Part shown: positions 56,583 to 64,000 of the stretch, one piece after another
Numbering within the stretch: position 1 is the stretch's first letter
Layout of the letters: every line of letters begins with the position of its first letter
Assembly (NCBI GenBank): GCA_030425645.1
Contig: JAUHZK010000003.1
Location: 186,001-250,000, forward strand
Source of the DNA: Gammaproteobacteria bacterium
Lineage (GTDB): Bacteria; Pseudomonadota; Gammaproteobacteria; JAPPPA01
Reading direction: 5' to 3'
DNA length: 64,000 bases
Program-made: the position numbers and the translations under genes
The notes under the pieces: generated by a model
Seen by the model: only the letters and a program-made list of their open reading frames with translations
Told to the model about the DNA's origin: nothing
The model's database searches: none

Positions 56583-57998
56583 CTAGCGCGCCTGTTCAGC
56601 GCGCGCCGCCACGTAAGCCAAGGCTTGATCAATCCGCGCCAGGGCACGCTGCTGCCCCAACAAGGCCAAGGTGATGTCAATTGACGGCGACTGACCACTG
56701 CCACTAACAGCCACCCGCAACGGCATACCCACTTTACCCATGCCTAGCTCTAGGGTTTCAGCGGTCTGCTGCACCACGGCCTGAATGGCTTCCGCCTCCC
56801 AGTTAGCTAGCGCAGCTAGTTTTTCTTTCAACATGGTTAGCGGCTCAGCGGCCGATACTTTTAAATGTTTCTTCGCCGCACCCGCGTTGTATTCATCAAA
56901 ATCCTGATAGAACATGCGGCAGGATTCTGCCAAGGCTACTAGCGTATTGGCACGTTCACGCAGTTCTGAAAGTACCGCTTCTAAAGACGGACCCTCTGCC
57001 GTATCAATACCCGCTTGCTGCAAATAAAACGGCAACAACTCCAGCAAACGCGACATTTCAACAGACTTAATGTATTGCTGGTTTAACCACAGCAGCTTTT
57101 CCGTATTAAACGTCGACGGCGCACGGTTCACATTCTCAAGCCGGAAATGCTGGATCATTTCTTCAATACTGAAAATTTCTTGGTCACCATGCGACCAACC
57201 CAAACGCACCAAGTAGTTCAGCACAGCTTCGGGCAAGTAACCGTCGTCACGGTATTGCATTACACCAACGGCTCCATGACGCTTAGACAGACGGCTACCG
57301 TCTTCACCCAAAATCATCGGCACGTGCGCAAACACCGGCGGCTCAGCACCTAGGGCTTGGTAAATATTGATCTGCCGTGGCGTGTTGTTGATATGGTCGT
57401 CGCCACGCACAACATGCGTCATACCCATATCAATATCATCCACCACCACCGTTAAGTTGTAGGTTGGTGTACCGTCGGCACGGGCAATAATCAAATCATC
57501 CAACTCAGTGTTGGCGATACTGATTTCACCTTTAATGGCGTCCTGCCAAACCACGTTACCTTCTAACGGGTTACGGAAACGCACCACTGGTTCTACACCT
57601 TCACGAGGCTCAGCGCCGTCCCGGCATTTACCGTTGTAACGAGGTTTTTCTTTATTCGCCCACTGCTGCTCACGCAGCGCCTCTAATTCTTCTTTAGTGC
57701 AGTAACAATGGTAGGCCAGACCAGCATCTAACAACTGTTGCACTACAGCACGGTAACGATCAAAACGCTGTGTTTGGAAAAACGGCCCCTCATCGTGCGC
57801 CAATCCTAACCACTGCATGCCATCAAAAATGGCTTGCACCGACTCCTCAGTCGAGCGTTCACGGTCGGTGTCTTCAATACGCAACACAAACTGGCCGCCC
57901 TGCTGGCGCGCAAACAACCAAGAATACAATGCCGTGCGAGCACCACCGATATGCAAATAACCGGTCGGACTAGGGGCGAAACGAGTAACTACCGCCAT
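56583..57998 (-). CDS. gltX: Glutamyl-tRNA synthetase
   Basis: 471 residues. The class I signature is [25 protein letters not shown] (HIGH equivalent HIGG), and the KMSKS equivalent is RLSKRHG. A cysteine-containing zinc-like insertion ([15 protein letters not shown] ... YNGKCRDG) is present. The C-terminal helical domain binds the anticodon. It charges tRNA-Glu. No tRNA gene follows or precedes it here, unlike in Pseudomonas. Confidence 0.97.
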   Translation of the reverse strand: MAVVTRFAPSPTGYLHIGGARTALYSWLFARQQGGQFVLRIEDTDRERSTEESVQAIFDGMQWLGLAHDEGPFFQTQRFDRYRAVVQQLLDAGLAYHCYCTKEELEALREQQWANKEKPRYNGKCRDGAEPREGVEPVVRFRNPLEGNVVWQDAIKGEISIANTELDDLIIARADGTPTYNLTVVVDDIDMGMTHVVRGDDHINNTPRQINIYQALGAEPPVFAHVPMILGEDGSRLSKRHGAVGVMQYRDDGYLPEAVLNYLVRLGWSHGDQEIFSIEEMIQHFRLENVNRAPSTFNTEKLLWLNQQYIKSVEMSRLLELLPFYLQQAGIDTAEGPSLEAVLSELRERANTLVALAESCRMFYQDFDEYNAGAAKKHLKVSAAEPLTMLKEKLAALANWEAEAIQAVVQQTAETLELGMGKVGMPLRVAVSGSGQSPSIDITLALLGQQRALARIDQALAYVAARAEQAR

Positions 57999-58142
57999 AA
58001 CAAAATCTAGGACTTAAGGTTTCAAAGGGCGCGCATTCTATCAAGTTCCAGACGCCTCTCGTCATTTCAGGCTTTACTTTCCGCTTTGGGCTGTGAATGA
58101 TTAGCTTCCTAATGAGTCGTTCAACTAATGGAGACAGCCTTA

Positions 58143-58808
58143 ATGAATGTCTTAGTGAAGGCTCAACGTAACCCTTCAACTCCAGCCGGCAAGCTCACTG
58201 TGATTCAGTCTTTGATAAAAGCACACAAAAAACACCTCAGCTTCGCGTCACCTTTAATAGTCGCCGTCAGTCTTTTGGTAACCGCGCCGATCGGTCTCGC
58301 TGGAGACGAAGAAGTCGAAAAGCAACAACGTCAAAAAGACCGACGTGAACTACTGCGCGAGCTAGACCGCAATAGCCAAATTGCTAAAGAACGCGCCTTA
58401 GATTTAGAGCACGCGCTCTATAAATTAGAACTCGACAGCCAAATGCACCCGCTAGCCGAGACCCGCTGGTTCTTCGCTATCCAAACCAAAAAGCCGTACA
58501 CCATCCAACGGCTCCGCGTAGAAGTCGACGGCAAAGCGTTGATCGACAATAGCTACCACCCACAACAAGCCGGGGCGCTTAACCAAGACGGTGCCGAGCG
58601 CGTTTTCCACGGCAACCTTTCAGCCGGCGAGCACAACATTACCGCCTATGTAGAGGGTTACTTCAAAGAAGACGACCGAATCCTGAGCTACGAGACCAGT
58701 GCCAACTTCACGCTTGAGAAGCAGCGTGGCTTGACCCACCTCTTGCTCGCGCTAAGCGACAGCAAACGTACTTGGGAACCTGAATTGCGCTTACAGGTGT
58801 GGCAATAA
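58143..58808 (+). CDS. Exported coiled-coil protein, first gene of the TPR operon
   Basis: About 221 residues. A long basic N-terminal region is followed by a hydrophobic segment (LSFASPLIVAVSLLVTAPIGLAG, about residues 33-55) that acts as signal peptide or anchor. A charged coiled coil (VEKQQRQKDRRELLRELDRNSQIAKERALDLEHALYKLE) and a strand-rich C-terminal domain (YTIQRLRVEVDGKALIDNSY ... LSAGEHNITAYVEGYFK) complete it. An in-frame ATG lies at 58128, but that ATGGAG itself supplies GGAG nine bases before the ATG at 58143, so I use the latter. No family is recognised. Its stop overlaps the next start by one base (TAATG). Confidence 0.7.
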   Translation: MNVLVKAQRNPSTPAGKLTVIQSLIKAHKKHLSFASPLIVAVSLLVTAPIGLAGDEEVEKQQRQKDRRELLRELDRNSQIAKERALDLEHALYKLELDSQMHPLAETRWFFAIQTKKPYTIQRLRVEVDGKALIDNSYHPQQAGALNQDGAERVFHGNLSAGEHNITAYVEGYFKEDDRILSYETSANFTLEKQRGLTHLLLALSDSKRTWEPELRLQVWQ

Positions 58809-60700
58809 TGAAAACATTACATTTACTACTAGGCGCCACACTACTTGCTAGCTTGCCGCAAATCGCGGCGGCCAAAGATTTTCCGTCCAGCATTGCTGAC
58901 CTTTATGTCGCCGAAGCTAACTACTTAGACGCTACCGGCAAACAAGCGCAGGCATCAACCCGTTTACAAGAGGCATTAGAACGCGACCTAGTAGCCAACG
59001 GCGCCGCGCAAGATGCACTGAAAGCCCGCAGCGCACGCAGCCAACTCAACTGGGGCATGCACTATTTGCCGTCGGCCATTTATCAACAACTGGTAGACCG
59101 CCCGAAGCCACATAAAGTGAATGACAGCACTTGGCTAGACCTAGCAACGCTGCAATACAAACGTGGTTACTGGGGACTGACCGGCACTGTCGAATATAGC
59201 CTGTCACGCATCAGCAAGCGCCCTAACCGCGCGGTGCGCGGCGGTCGCACCATGCTGCGTTCGCAGCTCTACTTAAAACAAAACCGCTTCGCCCAAGCCT
59301 CACGTGGTTTGTCTCGTTATCGTGGCAATTTCGACGACCAGCCCTATGCCGAATTTAACCAAGCCGTGGCCTTGCTTAAGCAGGGCAATAGCGAAGAAGG
59401 CGCGGCACTGCTCGACAAAGTCGGCAACATGCGCACCAGCGACGACACCTTGCTGGCGCTACGAGATCTGGCCAACTACACACTGGGCAACTGGTTCCTA
59501 AACCAAGAGCAAGCCGGCACCGCTATTCCGCTGTTAAAGAAAGTGCGGGTTGAAGGCCCCTACTCAAATAAAGCTTTATTGGCACTCGGCTGGGCCTACC
59601 TAAGTGATACCGGCAAATTGCAGCGAGTTGATGAGATCTTCTCGCCACGATGCCTAAAAAATGTGCTCGCTAAAAGCGGCACTATTATTAATAACAATCA
59701 AAAAGACTGCCGCCCAGGGCGCACGCTCCGGATTGAGAATGTTGGCAGCAAAGAACAAAAACGACTGCAACGCGCGCTAACAGCATGGCAAATTGTGCAA
59801 GAGCGCAATCCGCTATTCCCCGGCGTTCAAGAAACCTTAATGGCCTTGCCGTTTGCACTCGACCAACTGGGCTACACCCATGTAGCAGAAACCCAGTACA
59901 AGAAAGCGCTAAAGTCGCTGCAATATGAAGCCGAACGCATCAATGATGCACTCGATGTTATTCATGCCGGCCAACTGCTGAAACCCACCGTCACCAGCGA
60001 TGAAACCATTGGCAACCGCCCAGACTGGGATTTATATGGCCTCAACTTAAGTAAGAAGCTTGATACTCGCCTGCTTTATCGACTTTATTCGGAACACGAA
60101 TTCTACGAAGCCCTGGTTAACTATCGCCAACTGCGCCAGTTACAAAACCATGTCGGCCAACGCCTACAGGCCTTGAAACAAAACGCAACGCAAACACGTA
60201 GCAGCAACCGCACCCTTCGAGTGCGTGACTCCTTGAAGCTGCAAGAAGCCGAACCAAGCACCACAACACAAAGCGGGTCGACCTCGGCAGAAGCCACTCG
60301 CAGCCGTCTACTTAGCAGCCTTAATAGCTCTCGCTTTAGTACGCGACTAAGCAATAAGGACAGCAAAAACAATCGTCCAGAATCCAAACTGACAGTATGG
60401 ATGACACACGAGAAAACCGCGTCCAACAGCCTCGGCCGCCGTGGTCAAGAATTGCTGCCGAAAACCGAAACGCTCTACAAACAACTCGGCAACCTAGCGG
60501 CTAAACATGCTGGTTATTTGTCACAGCAAAGCCAAGCCGAACTCACAGTTCAATTGGATCGTGTTAACACCTATATGGCGCAGGCACGTTTATCGCTGGG
60601 TCGAATAAAAGACCGCCAAGCTAGCGCGCATAACACTCAGCAGCCGACAACGATCGAAGACATCGAGTTTAATGACGAGTCTGAAGCCGCAGAAGAATAA
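58808..60700 (+). CDS. Periplasmic TPR-repeat protein
   Basis: 630 residues with a signal peptide (MKTLHLLLGATLLASLPQIAAA). Helical TPR-like repeats fill most of the first 420 residues (YVAEANYLDATGKQAQASTRLQEAL; AEFNQAVALLKQGNSEEGAALL; KALLALGWAYLSDTGKLQRV). A Ser/Thr/Asn-rich low-complexity linker lies at about 455-530, and a short helical C terminus ends in acidic residues. The family resembles proteins near AgmX/ExbBD clusters in Gammaproteobacteria; the exact role is unknown. AGGTG precedes the ATG at 58808, which shares a base with the previous stop. Confidence 0.75.
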   Translation: MKTLHLLLGATLLASLPQIAAAKDFPSSIADLYVAEANYLDATGKQAQASTRLQEALERDLVANGAAQDALKARSARSQLNWGMHYLPSAIYQQLVDRPKPHKVNDSTWLDLATLQYKRGYWGLTGTVEYSLSRISKRPNRAVRGGRTMLRSQLYLKQNRFAQASRGLSRYRGNFDDQPYAEFNQAVALLKQGNSEEGAALLDKVGNMRTSDDTLLALRDLANYTLGNWFLNQEQAGTAIPLLKKVRVEGPYSNKALLALGWAYLSDTGKLQRVDEIFSPRCLKNVLAKSGTIINNNQKDCRPGRTLRIENVGSKEQKRLQRALTAWQIVQERNPLFPGVQETLMALPFALDQLGYTHVAETQYKKALKSLQYEAERINDALDVIHAGQLLKPTVTSDETIGNRPDWDLYGLNLSKKLDTRLLYRLYSEHEFYEALVNYRQLRQLQNHVGQRLQALKQNATQTRSSNRTLRVRDSLKLQEAEPSTTTQSGSTSAEATRSRLLSSLNSSRFSTRLSNKDSKNNRPESKLTVWMTHEKTASNSLGRRGQELLPKTETLYKQLGNLAAKHAGYLSQQSQAELTVQLDRVNTYMAQARLSLGRIKDRQASAHNTQQPTTIEDIEFNDESEAAEE

Positions 60701-60707
60701 GCACCGC

Positions 60708-63695
60708 ATGAAAAAGATGCCGTCAATGACCCCAAAAACTTCGCTCGCTATTGTCGTCGCGGCGGCGCTAGTCGCCGGCTGCGGTGCCAGCTACAGTAAG
60801 AAAAACCCGTCCATCGGCAAAATGGTGCGCAAGAACTTCGACGTCGAAATGTTGAAGCTTGAGAACACCCCAGCGCCGGTAGTCGACAATAGTGCCGATG
60901 CCGTTGAGCAGCACCAAGCGGAAGCGATCGAAAACTATCGCGCCTACATCGCGCTGTTGCCAGAAGGCCCAGCCAAACAACAAGCCAAACGTCGGCTAGC
61001 CGACTTATTGGTGTCATTAGGTCCGCAGTCCGACAATGTCGATGCGCAACTCAGTAGCTTTGATCAAGGCCCCGGTGATGGTGTTGACGGCATGGGCGGC
61101 CCAACCACCCTCTATCAACAGCTGATCAACGACCCGCAAAGCGAAGAACAAAAAGATGTTCTGCTATACCAGCTAGCACGCGCCTATTTGAACGATGGCA
61201 AACCCGCCGCCGCGGTCGACACATTACGCAAGCTAGTAGTGCAGCATCCTGACAGCAAACTCAAAGGCGAAGCCAACCTGCGCCGCGGCGAGCTGCAATT
61301 TGTCCGCAAAGAATACCAAGACGCCCGTCAGGCCTACGAAGCAGTGATGGCGGACCCAGCCGCCGGACGTTTTCAAGAACAGGCGCTATATAAACTGGGC
61401 TGGTCACTCTACAAGTTAGAAGAGTACGAACTGGCGCTGGATCGACTACATGAGCTGTTAGAACCACGCATTCCTAACGTTGCACTATCGGTTAGCGACA
61501 CTCAGTTCGATCCACATCTAACCGAACTACCACGAGCACGGCGCGAACTCGTGCAAGATGCACTGCGCGTTCACTCGCTGGCTCTGGCTTGGTTAGAAGG
61601 CAGCAAGCCAATCGAAAAATACTTAGCCGAACGACCTAAGCGCCACTACGAAAGTCTGATCTACGCACGCCTAGGCGAGCTCTATCAAAACCGCGAACGC
61701 CATCGCGACGCTGGCCGAACCTGGCAAACCTTTGTCGACAACAACCCACAACACCCTCACGCGCCGCTGTTCTCTAGTTATGTGATCGACGCTTGGGAAG
61801 GCGCCGGTTTCTTAGAACCCGTACTAACCGCCAAGGGCAGCTACGCCGAGCTATATGCACCACAGTCTGGCTTCTGGGGTCAGCCTCAGGTGGGCATTAG
61901 CAACGAACAATGGACGATCCAAGCAGAAAGAACTGCACCGCATATCATCCGCCAAGTGCGCACCTATACCCGTGAGCTCGCTGAGCACTACCACGCAGTG
62001 TCACAGCAAGCTGGCAGTAGCCGTGGCCGCGCCGACGAAGACCCCGTCAGCAATGCCGCCAAGTGGTACCAACACTACCTAGAGCAATTCCCGGCCGACG
62101 AAGACACGCCTACGCTTAGCTTCCTCTACGCTGAATTGCTATTTGAAAACCAACGCTGGGATGCAGCAGCGGCGCAATACAGCAGCAGTGCCTATCAGTG
62201 GCAGCGACACGAAAAAGCACCAGAGGCTGCCTATGGCGCGGTACTCGCTTGGCGAAACCATAAAGATCGCCTAAAAGCCGCCAATCGCGGCAAATTTGAC
62301 GAAGCCAGTATCAACGCTTCAGAAAACATGGTCGCCAGCAGCCTCAAACTGGCCGACACCTACCCGCAACACCCACAAGCGGCGCCTGCCTTGGTTGCCG
62401 CCGCAGAAGACCTCTATGTATTGGGTGACCTCGAGGGCACCATTGATACCGCCAAGCGAGTCATCGCACTGCAACCGACGGCACCTAAGCCACTACTTTT
62501 CACCAGCTGGCTGATGACTGCGCAGGCCGAAATGGATGCCGAGAATTACCCCGCCGCTGAAATTGCTTGGGAACAGACCCGCGCCCTCAGCCGTGAACTC
62601 GAGCCACAAAATCTGCAGAAACAAGCCAACTATACCGAGCAGCTGGCTGCCAGCATTTACTACCAAGGCCAGCAGCACCTTAACAACGACGCCCCTGCTG
62701 AAGCCGTTGACGACTTCTTACGCGTGGTCGCCAAAGCGCCCACCGCCAGCATCGTGAGCACTGCGCATTACGATGCCGCCAACAGCCTCATGCAAATGCA
62801 AGATTGGCAACGCGCTAAGACCGAGCTACTTAGCTACCGTGAACGTTATCCGAACGACGCCAAGCAGCCTGACATCGACCGCAAGCTAGCCACCAGCTAT
62901 CTGGCTTTGAATGAGCACGGTGCAGCGGCCGCTGAGTTCGAGAAAATTGGTCTTCGCAGCGACGAGTCAGCCGACACCCGCCGCGAAGCCCTATGGCGCG
63001 CCGCTGAACTCTACGATGAAGGCAAGCAAATTCCGCAAGCTACCGCCGCGTGGCAGCGCTATTTACAGTTCTTCCCAAGCCCATTTACTGCCGCGATTGA
63101 CGCACGCCAGCGCCTGATTGAACTAGCCATTGCCAGCGGTGATGCCTTTGCCGCCCTGCGCTGGCAGCGCGAGCTAGTGCGGGCCGATCAAAATGCTGGT
63201 CAACAGAGCAACGAGCGCAGCCGCTTGCTAGCCTCCCGCGCTGCACGCGAGATTGCCTTAGTGACTTACGCTCAGTTCGAGAACTTAGAGATCACGCAAC
63301 CGTTCAAACGCAGCTTGCAAAACAAGAAAACGGCTATGCGCGCCGCCATTGACGCCTGGAATACCGTGCAAAAATACCGTTTTGCCGACCAAGCTACCGA
63401 AGCCGCCTACCATCAGGCCGAAATTCAAGCCAACTTAGCGGAATCGTTGATTTACTCTCAACGGCCAGCCGGCATTTCCGAGCTTGCCTTAGAAGAATAC
63501 GAACTACTGGTTGAGGAACAAGCCGAACCATTTGAAGCCAGTGCAATTAAAGGCCATGAGGCGGTTGCACAGCTGTTAATTGATCAAGATATTCTCGATC
63601 AATGGGTACGCGACAGTGTCAAACGACTCAGTAAACTTTACCCTTCACGCTGGCAACAGAAAGAACGCGGAGTGAAAAACGTTGATATCAACTAA
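60708..63695 (+). CDS. Large TPR outer-membrane lipoprotein
   Basis: About 995 residues from the ATG at 60708. The lipoprotein signal ends in LVAGC (Cys25), then GASYSKKNPSIG. Almost the whole mature chain is helical TPR repeats, for example QKDVLLYQLARAYLNDGKPAAAVDTLRKLVVQHPDS, EANLRRGELQFVRKEYQDARQAYEAV and SLIYARLGELYQNRERHRDAGRTWQTFVDNNPQHP. Such large TPR lipoproteins resemble GltE/AglT-type components of the Myxococcus Agl-Glt machinery and their gammaproteobacterial relatives. The frame extends 12 codons upstream, but that extension precedes the signal peptide and is unlikely. It begins 7 nt after the previous stop. Confidence 0.78.
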   Translation: MKKMPSMTPKTSLAIVVAAALVAGCGASYSKKNPSIGKMVRKNFDVEMLKLENTPAPVVDNSADAVEQHQAEAIENYRAYIALLPEGPAKQQAKRRLADLLVSLGPQSDNVDAQLSSFDQGPGDGVDGMGGPTTLYQQLINDPQSEEQKDVLLYQLARAYLNDGKPAAAVDTLRKLVVQHPDSKLKGEANLRRGELQFVRKEYQDARQAYEAVMADPAAGRFQEQALYKLGWSLYKLEEYELALDRLHELLEPRIPNVALSVSDTQFDPHLTELPRARRELVQDALRVHSLALAWLEGSKPIEKYLAERPKRHYESLIYARLGELYQNRERHRDAGRTWQTFVDNNPQHPHAPLFSSYVIDAWEGAGFLEPVLTAKGSYAELYAPQSGFWGQPQVGISNEQWTIQAERTAPHIIRQVRTYTRELAEHYHAVSQQAGSSRGRADEDPVSNAAKWYQHYLEQFPADEDTPTLSFLYAELLFENQRWDAAAAQYSSSAYQWQRHEKAPEAAYGAVLAWRNHKDRLKAANRGKFDEASINASENMVASSLKLADTYPQHPQAAPALVAAAEDLYVLGDLEGTIDTAKRVIALQPTAPKPLLFTSWLMTAQAEMDAENYPAAEIAWEQTRALSRELEPQNLQKQANYTEQLAASIYYQGQQHLNNDAPAEAVDDFLRVVAKAPTASIVSTAHYDAANSLMQMQDWQRAKTELLSYRERYPNDAKQPDIDRKLATSYLALNEHGAAAAEFEKIGLRSDESADTRREALWRAAELYDEGKQIPQATAAWQRYLQFFPSPFTAAIDARQRLIELAIASGDAFAALRWQRELVRADQNAGQQSNERSRLLASRAAREIALVTYAQFENLEITQPFKRSLQNKKTAMRAAIDAWNTVQKYRFADQATEAAYHQAEIQANLAESLIYSQRPAGISELALEEYELLVEEQAEPFEASAIKGHEAVAQLLIDQDILDQWVRDSVKRLSKLYPSRWQQKERGVKNVDIN

Positions 63696-64000
63696 CAGCA
63701 TCCATTTCGCCAAATTACTGGTTGTTGCCTTATTAGGCTTCAGCCTGCTAACGGGTTGCACCTCAACGGGCGGCAAGCAGCAAGACGACGAAGCAGGTTT
63801 AAGCCAATGGCAGAAAGCCAATAAGCGCCTCAAGCGCGGCAAATACGACAAAGCCTTAGTACTGCTAGACGAAATTCTTGTTACGCAGCCAGAGCTCGCC
63901 GAAGCCCATATTAATCGTGGCATCGCGCTCGCCGGATTGCGTCGCAACGCCGAAGCTCTAGTGGCTTTGGAAACAGGGCTCAACCTGCACCCGCAAAACC
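63683..64000 (+). CDS. TPR lipoprotein, 5' part only
   Basis: The gene runs off the window end; about 106 codons are visible. The signal peptide ends in LLTGC (lipobox), then TSTGGKQQDDEAG. TPR repeats follow: WQKANKRLKRGKYDKALVLL and AEAHINRGIALAGLRRNAEALVAL. The start is a TTG (63683-63685) with GGAG nine bases upstream. It overlaps the end of the preceding gene by 13 bases, so the two are translated from one mRNA. Confidence 0.72.

Noticed and set aside
56347-56586. 79-codon plus-strand frame between gltX and trxA
   Set aside because: It has no ribosome site or conserved features, contains many Cys/His/Arg codons of random type, and overlaps the gltX end.
57999-58142. tRNA genes expected near gltX by analogy with Pseudomonas
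   Set aside because: No GTTCGAATCC-type T-loop or cloverleaf can be found in this gap or the one at 56307-56582.

Overview
The window is about 64 kb of a gammaproteobacterial chromosome. The closest gene order I know is in Pseudomonas and the marine Cellvibrionales/Spongiibacteraceae-type bacteria. The evidence is the set of conserved blocks: argS-SPOR; miaB-phoH(ybeZ)-ybeY-corC-lnt; ssb-MFS/uvrA; groES-groL; cutA-dsbD-tlpA with aroQ-accB-accC-prmA-DUF3426-dusB-fis-purH-purD; and rho/trxA. A DUF1329 protein, a TonB-dependent receptor and a Na/Pi symporter fit a Gram-negative heterotroph. I see no rRNA, tRNA, CRISPR array, intact transposase or prophage.

Layout. 1-127 is the tail of an unrecognised gene. 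206-1345 is a royal-jelly/yellow-type beta-propeller protein. 1528-3898 holds argS and a SPOR protein. 4019-4436 is a long fold-back (palindromic) intergenic element. 4515-6334 holds a DUF1329 protein and arsC. 6448-7830 is a small accessory patch: a broken REP-associated transposase and two orphan envelope genes bracketed by inverted copies of a TTTACTCTGACCC repeat. 7928-14308 is the lnt-corC-ybeY-phoH-miaB block with a DUF2333 gene. 14383-20511 holds algC, ssb, an MFS transporter and uvrA. 20664-31199 is an accessory segment with a beta-barrel, a 2308-residue lipoprotein, a TonB-dependent receptor and an HTH-NBR1 regulator. It ends next to a decayed copy of the uvrA 3' region, at 31327-31392. 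31411-38787 is housekeeping: trmH, a Na/Pi symporter behind a PHO box, groESL behind sigma-32 and CIRCE sites, and cutA-dsbD-tlpA. 38829-45499 is a second barrel plus giant-lipoprotein pair inserted into the otherwise conserved tlpA/aroQ neighbourhood. 45864-57998 is housekeeping again. 58143 to the window end opens an operon of TPR envelope proteins.

The most interesting signal is a pair of matching loci. Each encodes a giant (about 2000-2300 residue) surface lipoprotein followed directly by a small outer-membrane barrel of the same family. In both, the DNA at the lipobox is prone to slipped-strand mutation. In the first locus nine consecutive G residues follow the lipobox cysteine codon. 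In the second a perfect 13-bp tandem duplication sits across the lipobox and shifts the frame, so the signal peptide (start at 45499, good ribosome site) is cut off from an intact reading frame of about 2000 codons. Removing one 13-bp copy restores a perfect lipoprotein. This looks like phase-variable surface display, with the second locus caught OFF. A recent inactivation or an assembly error is the alternative.

Regulation visible in the sequence: a PHO box before the Na/Pi symporter; a sigma-32 promoter plus CIRCE operator before groES; two 18-bp TGTGA-N8-TCACA palindromes before the TonB receptor; and a likely miaB promoter in the loop of the preceding terminator. All family names are from reading the translations by eye; no database search was run.
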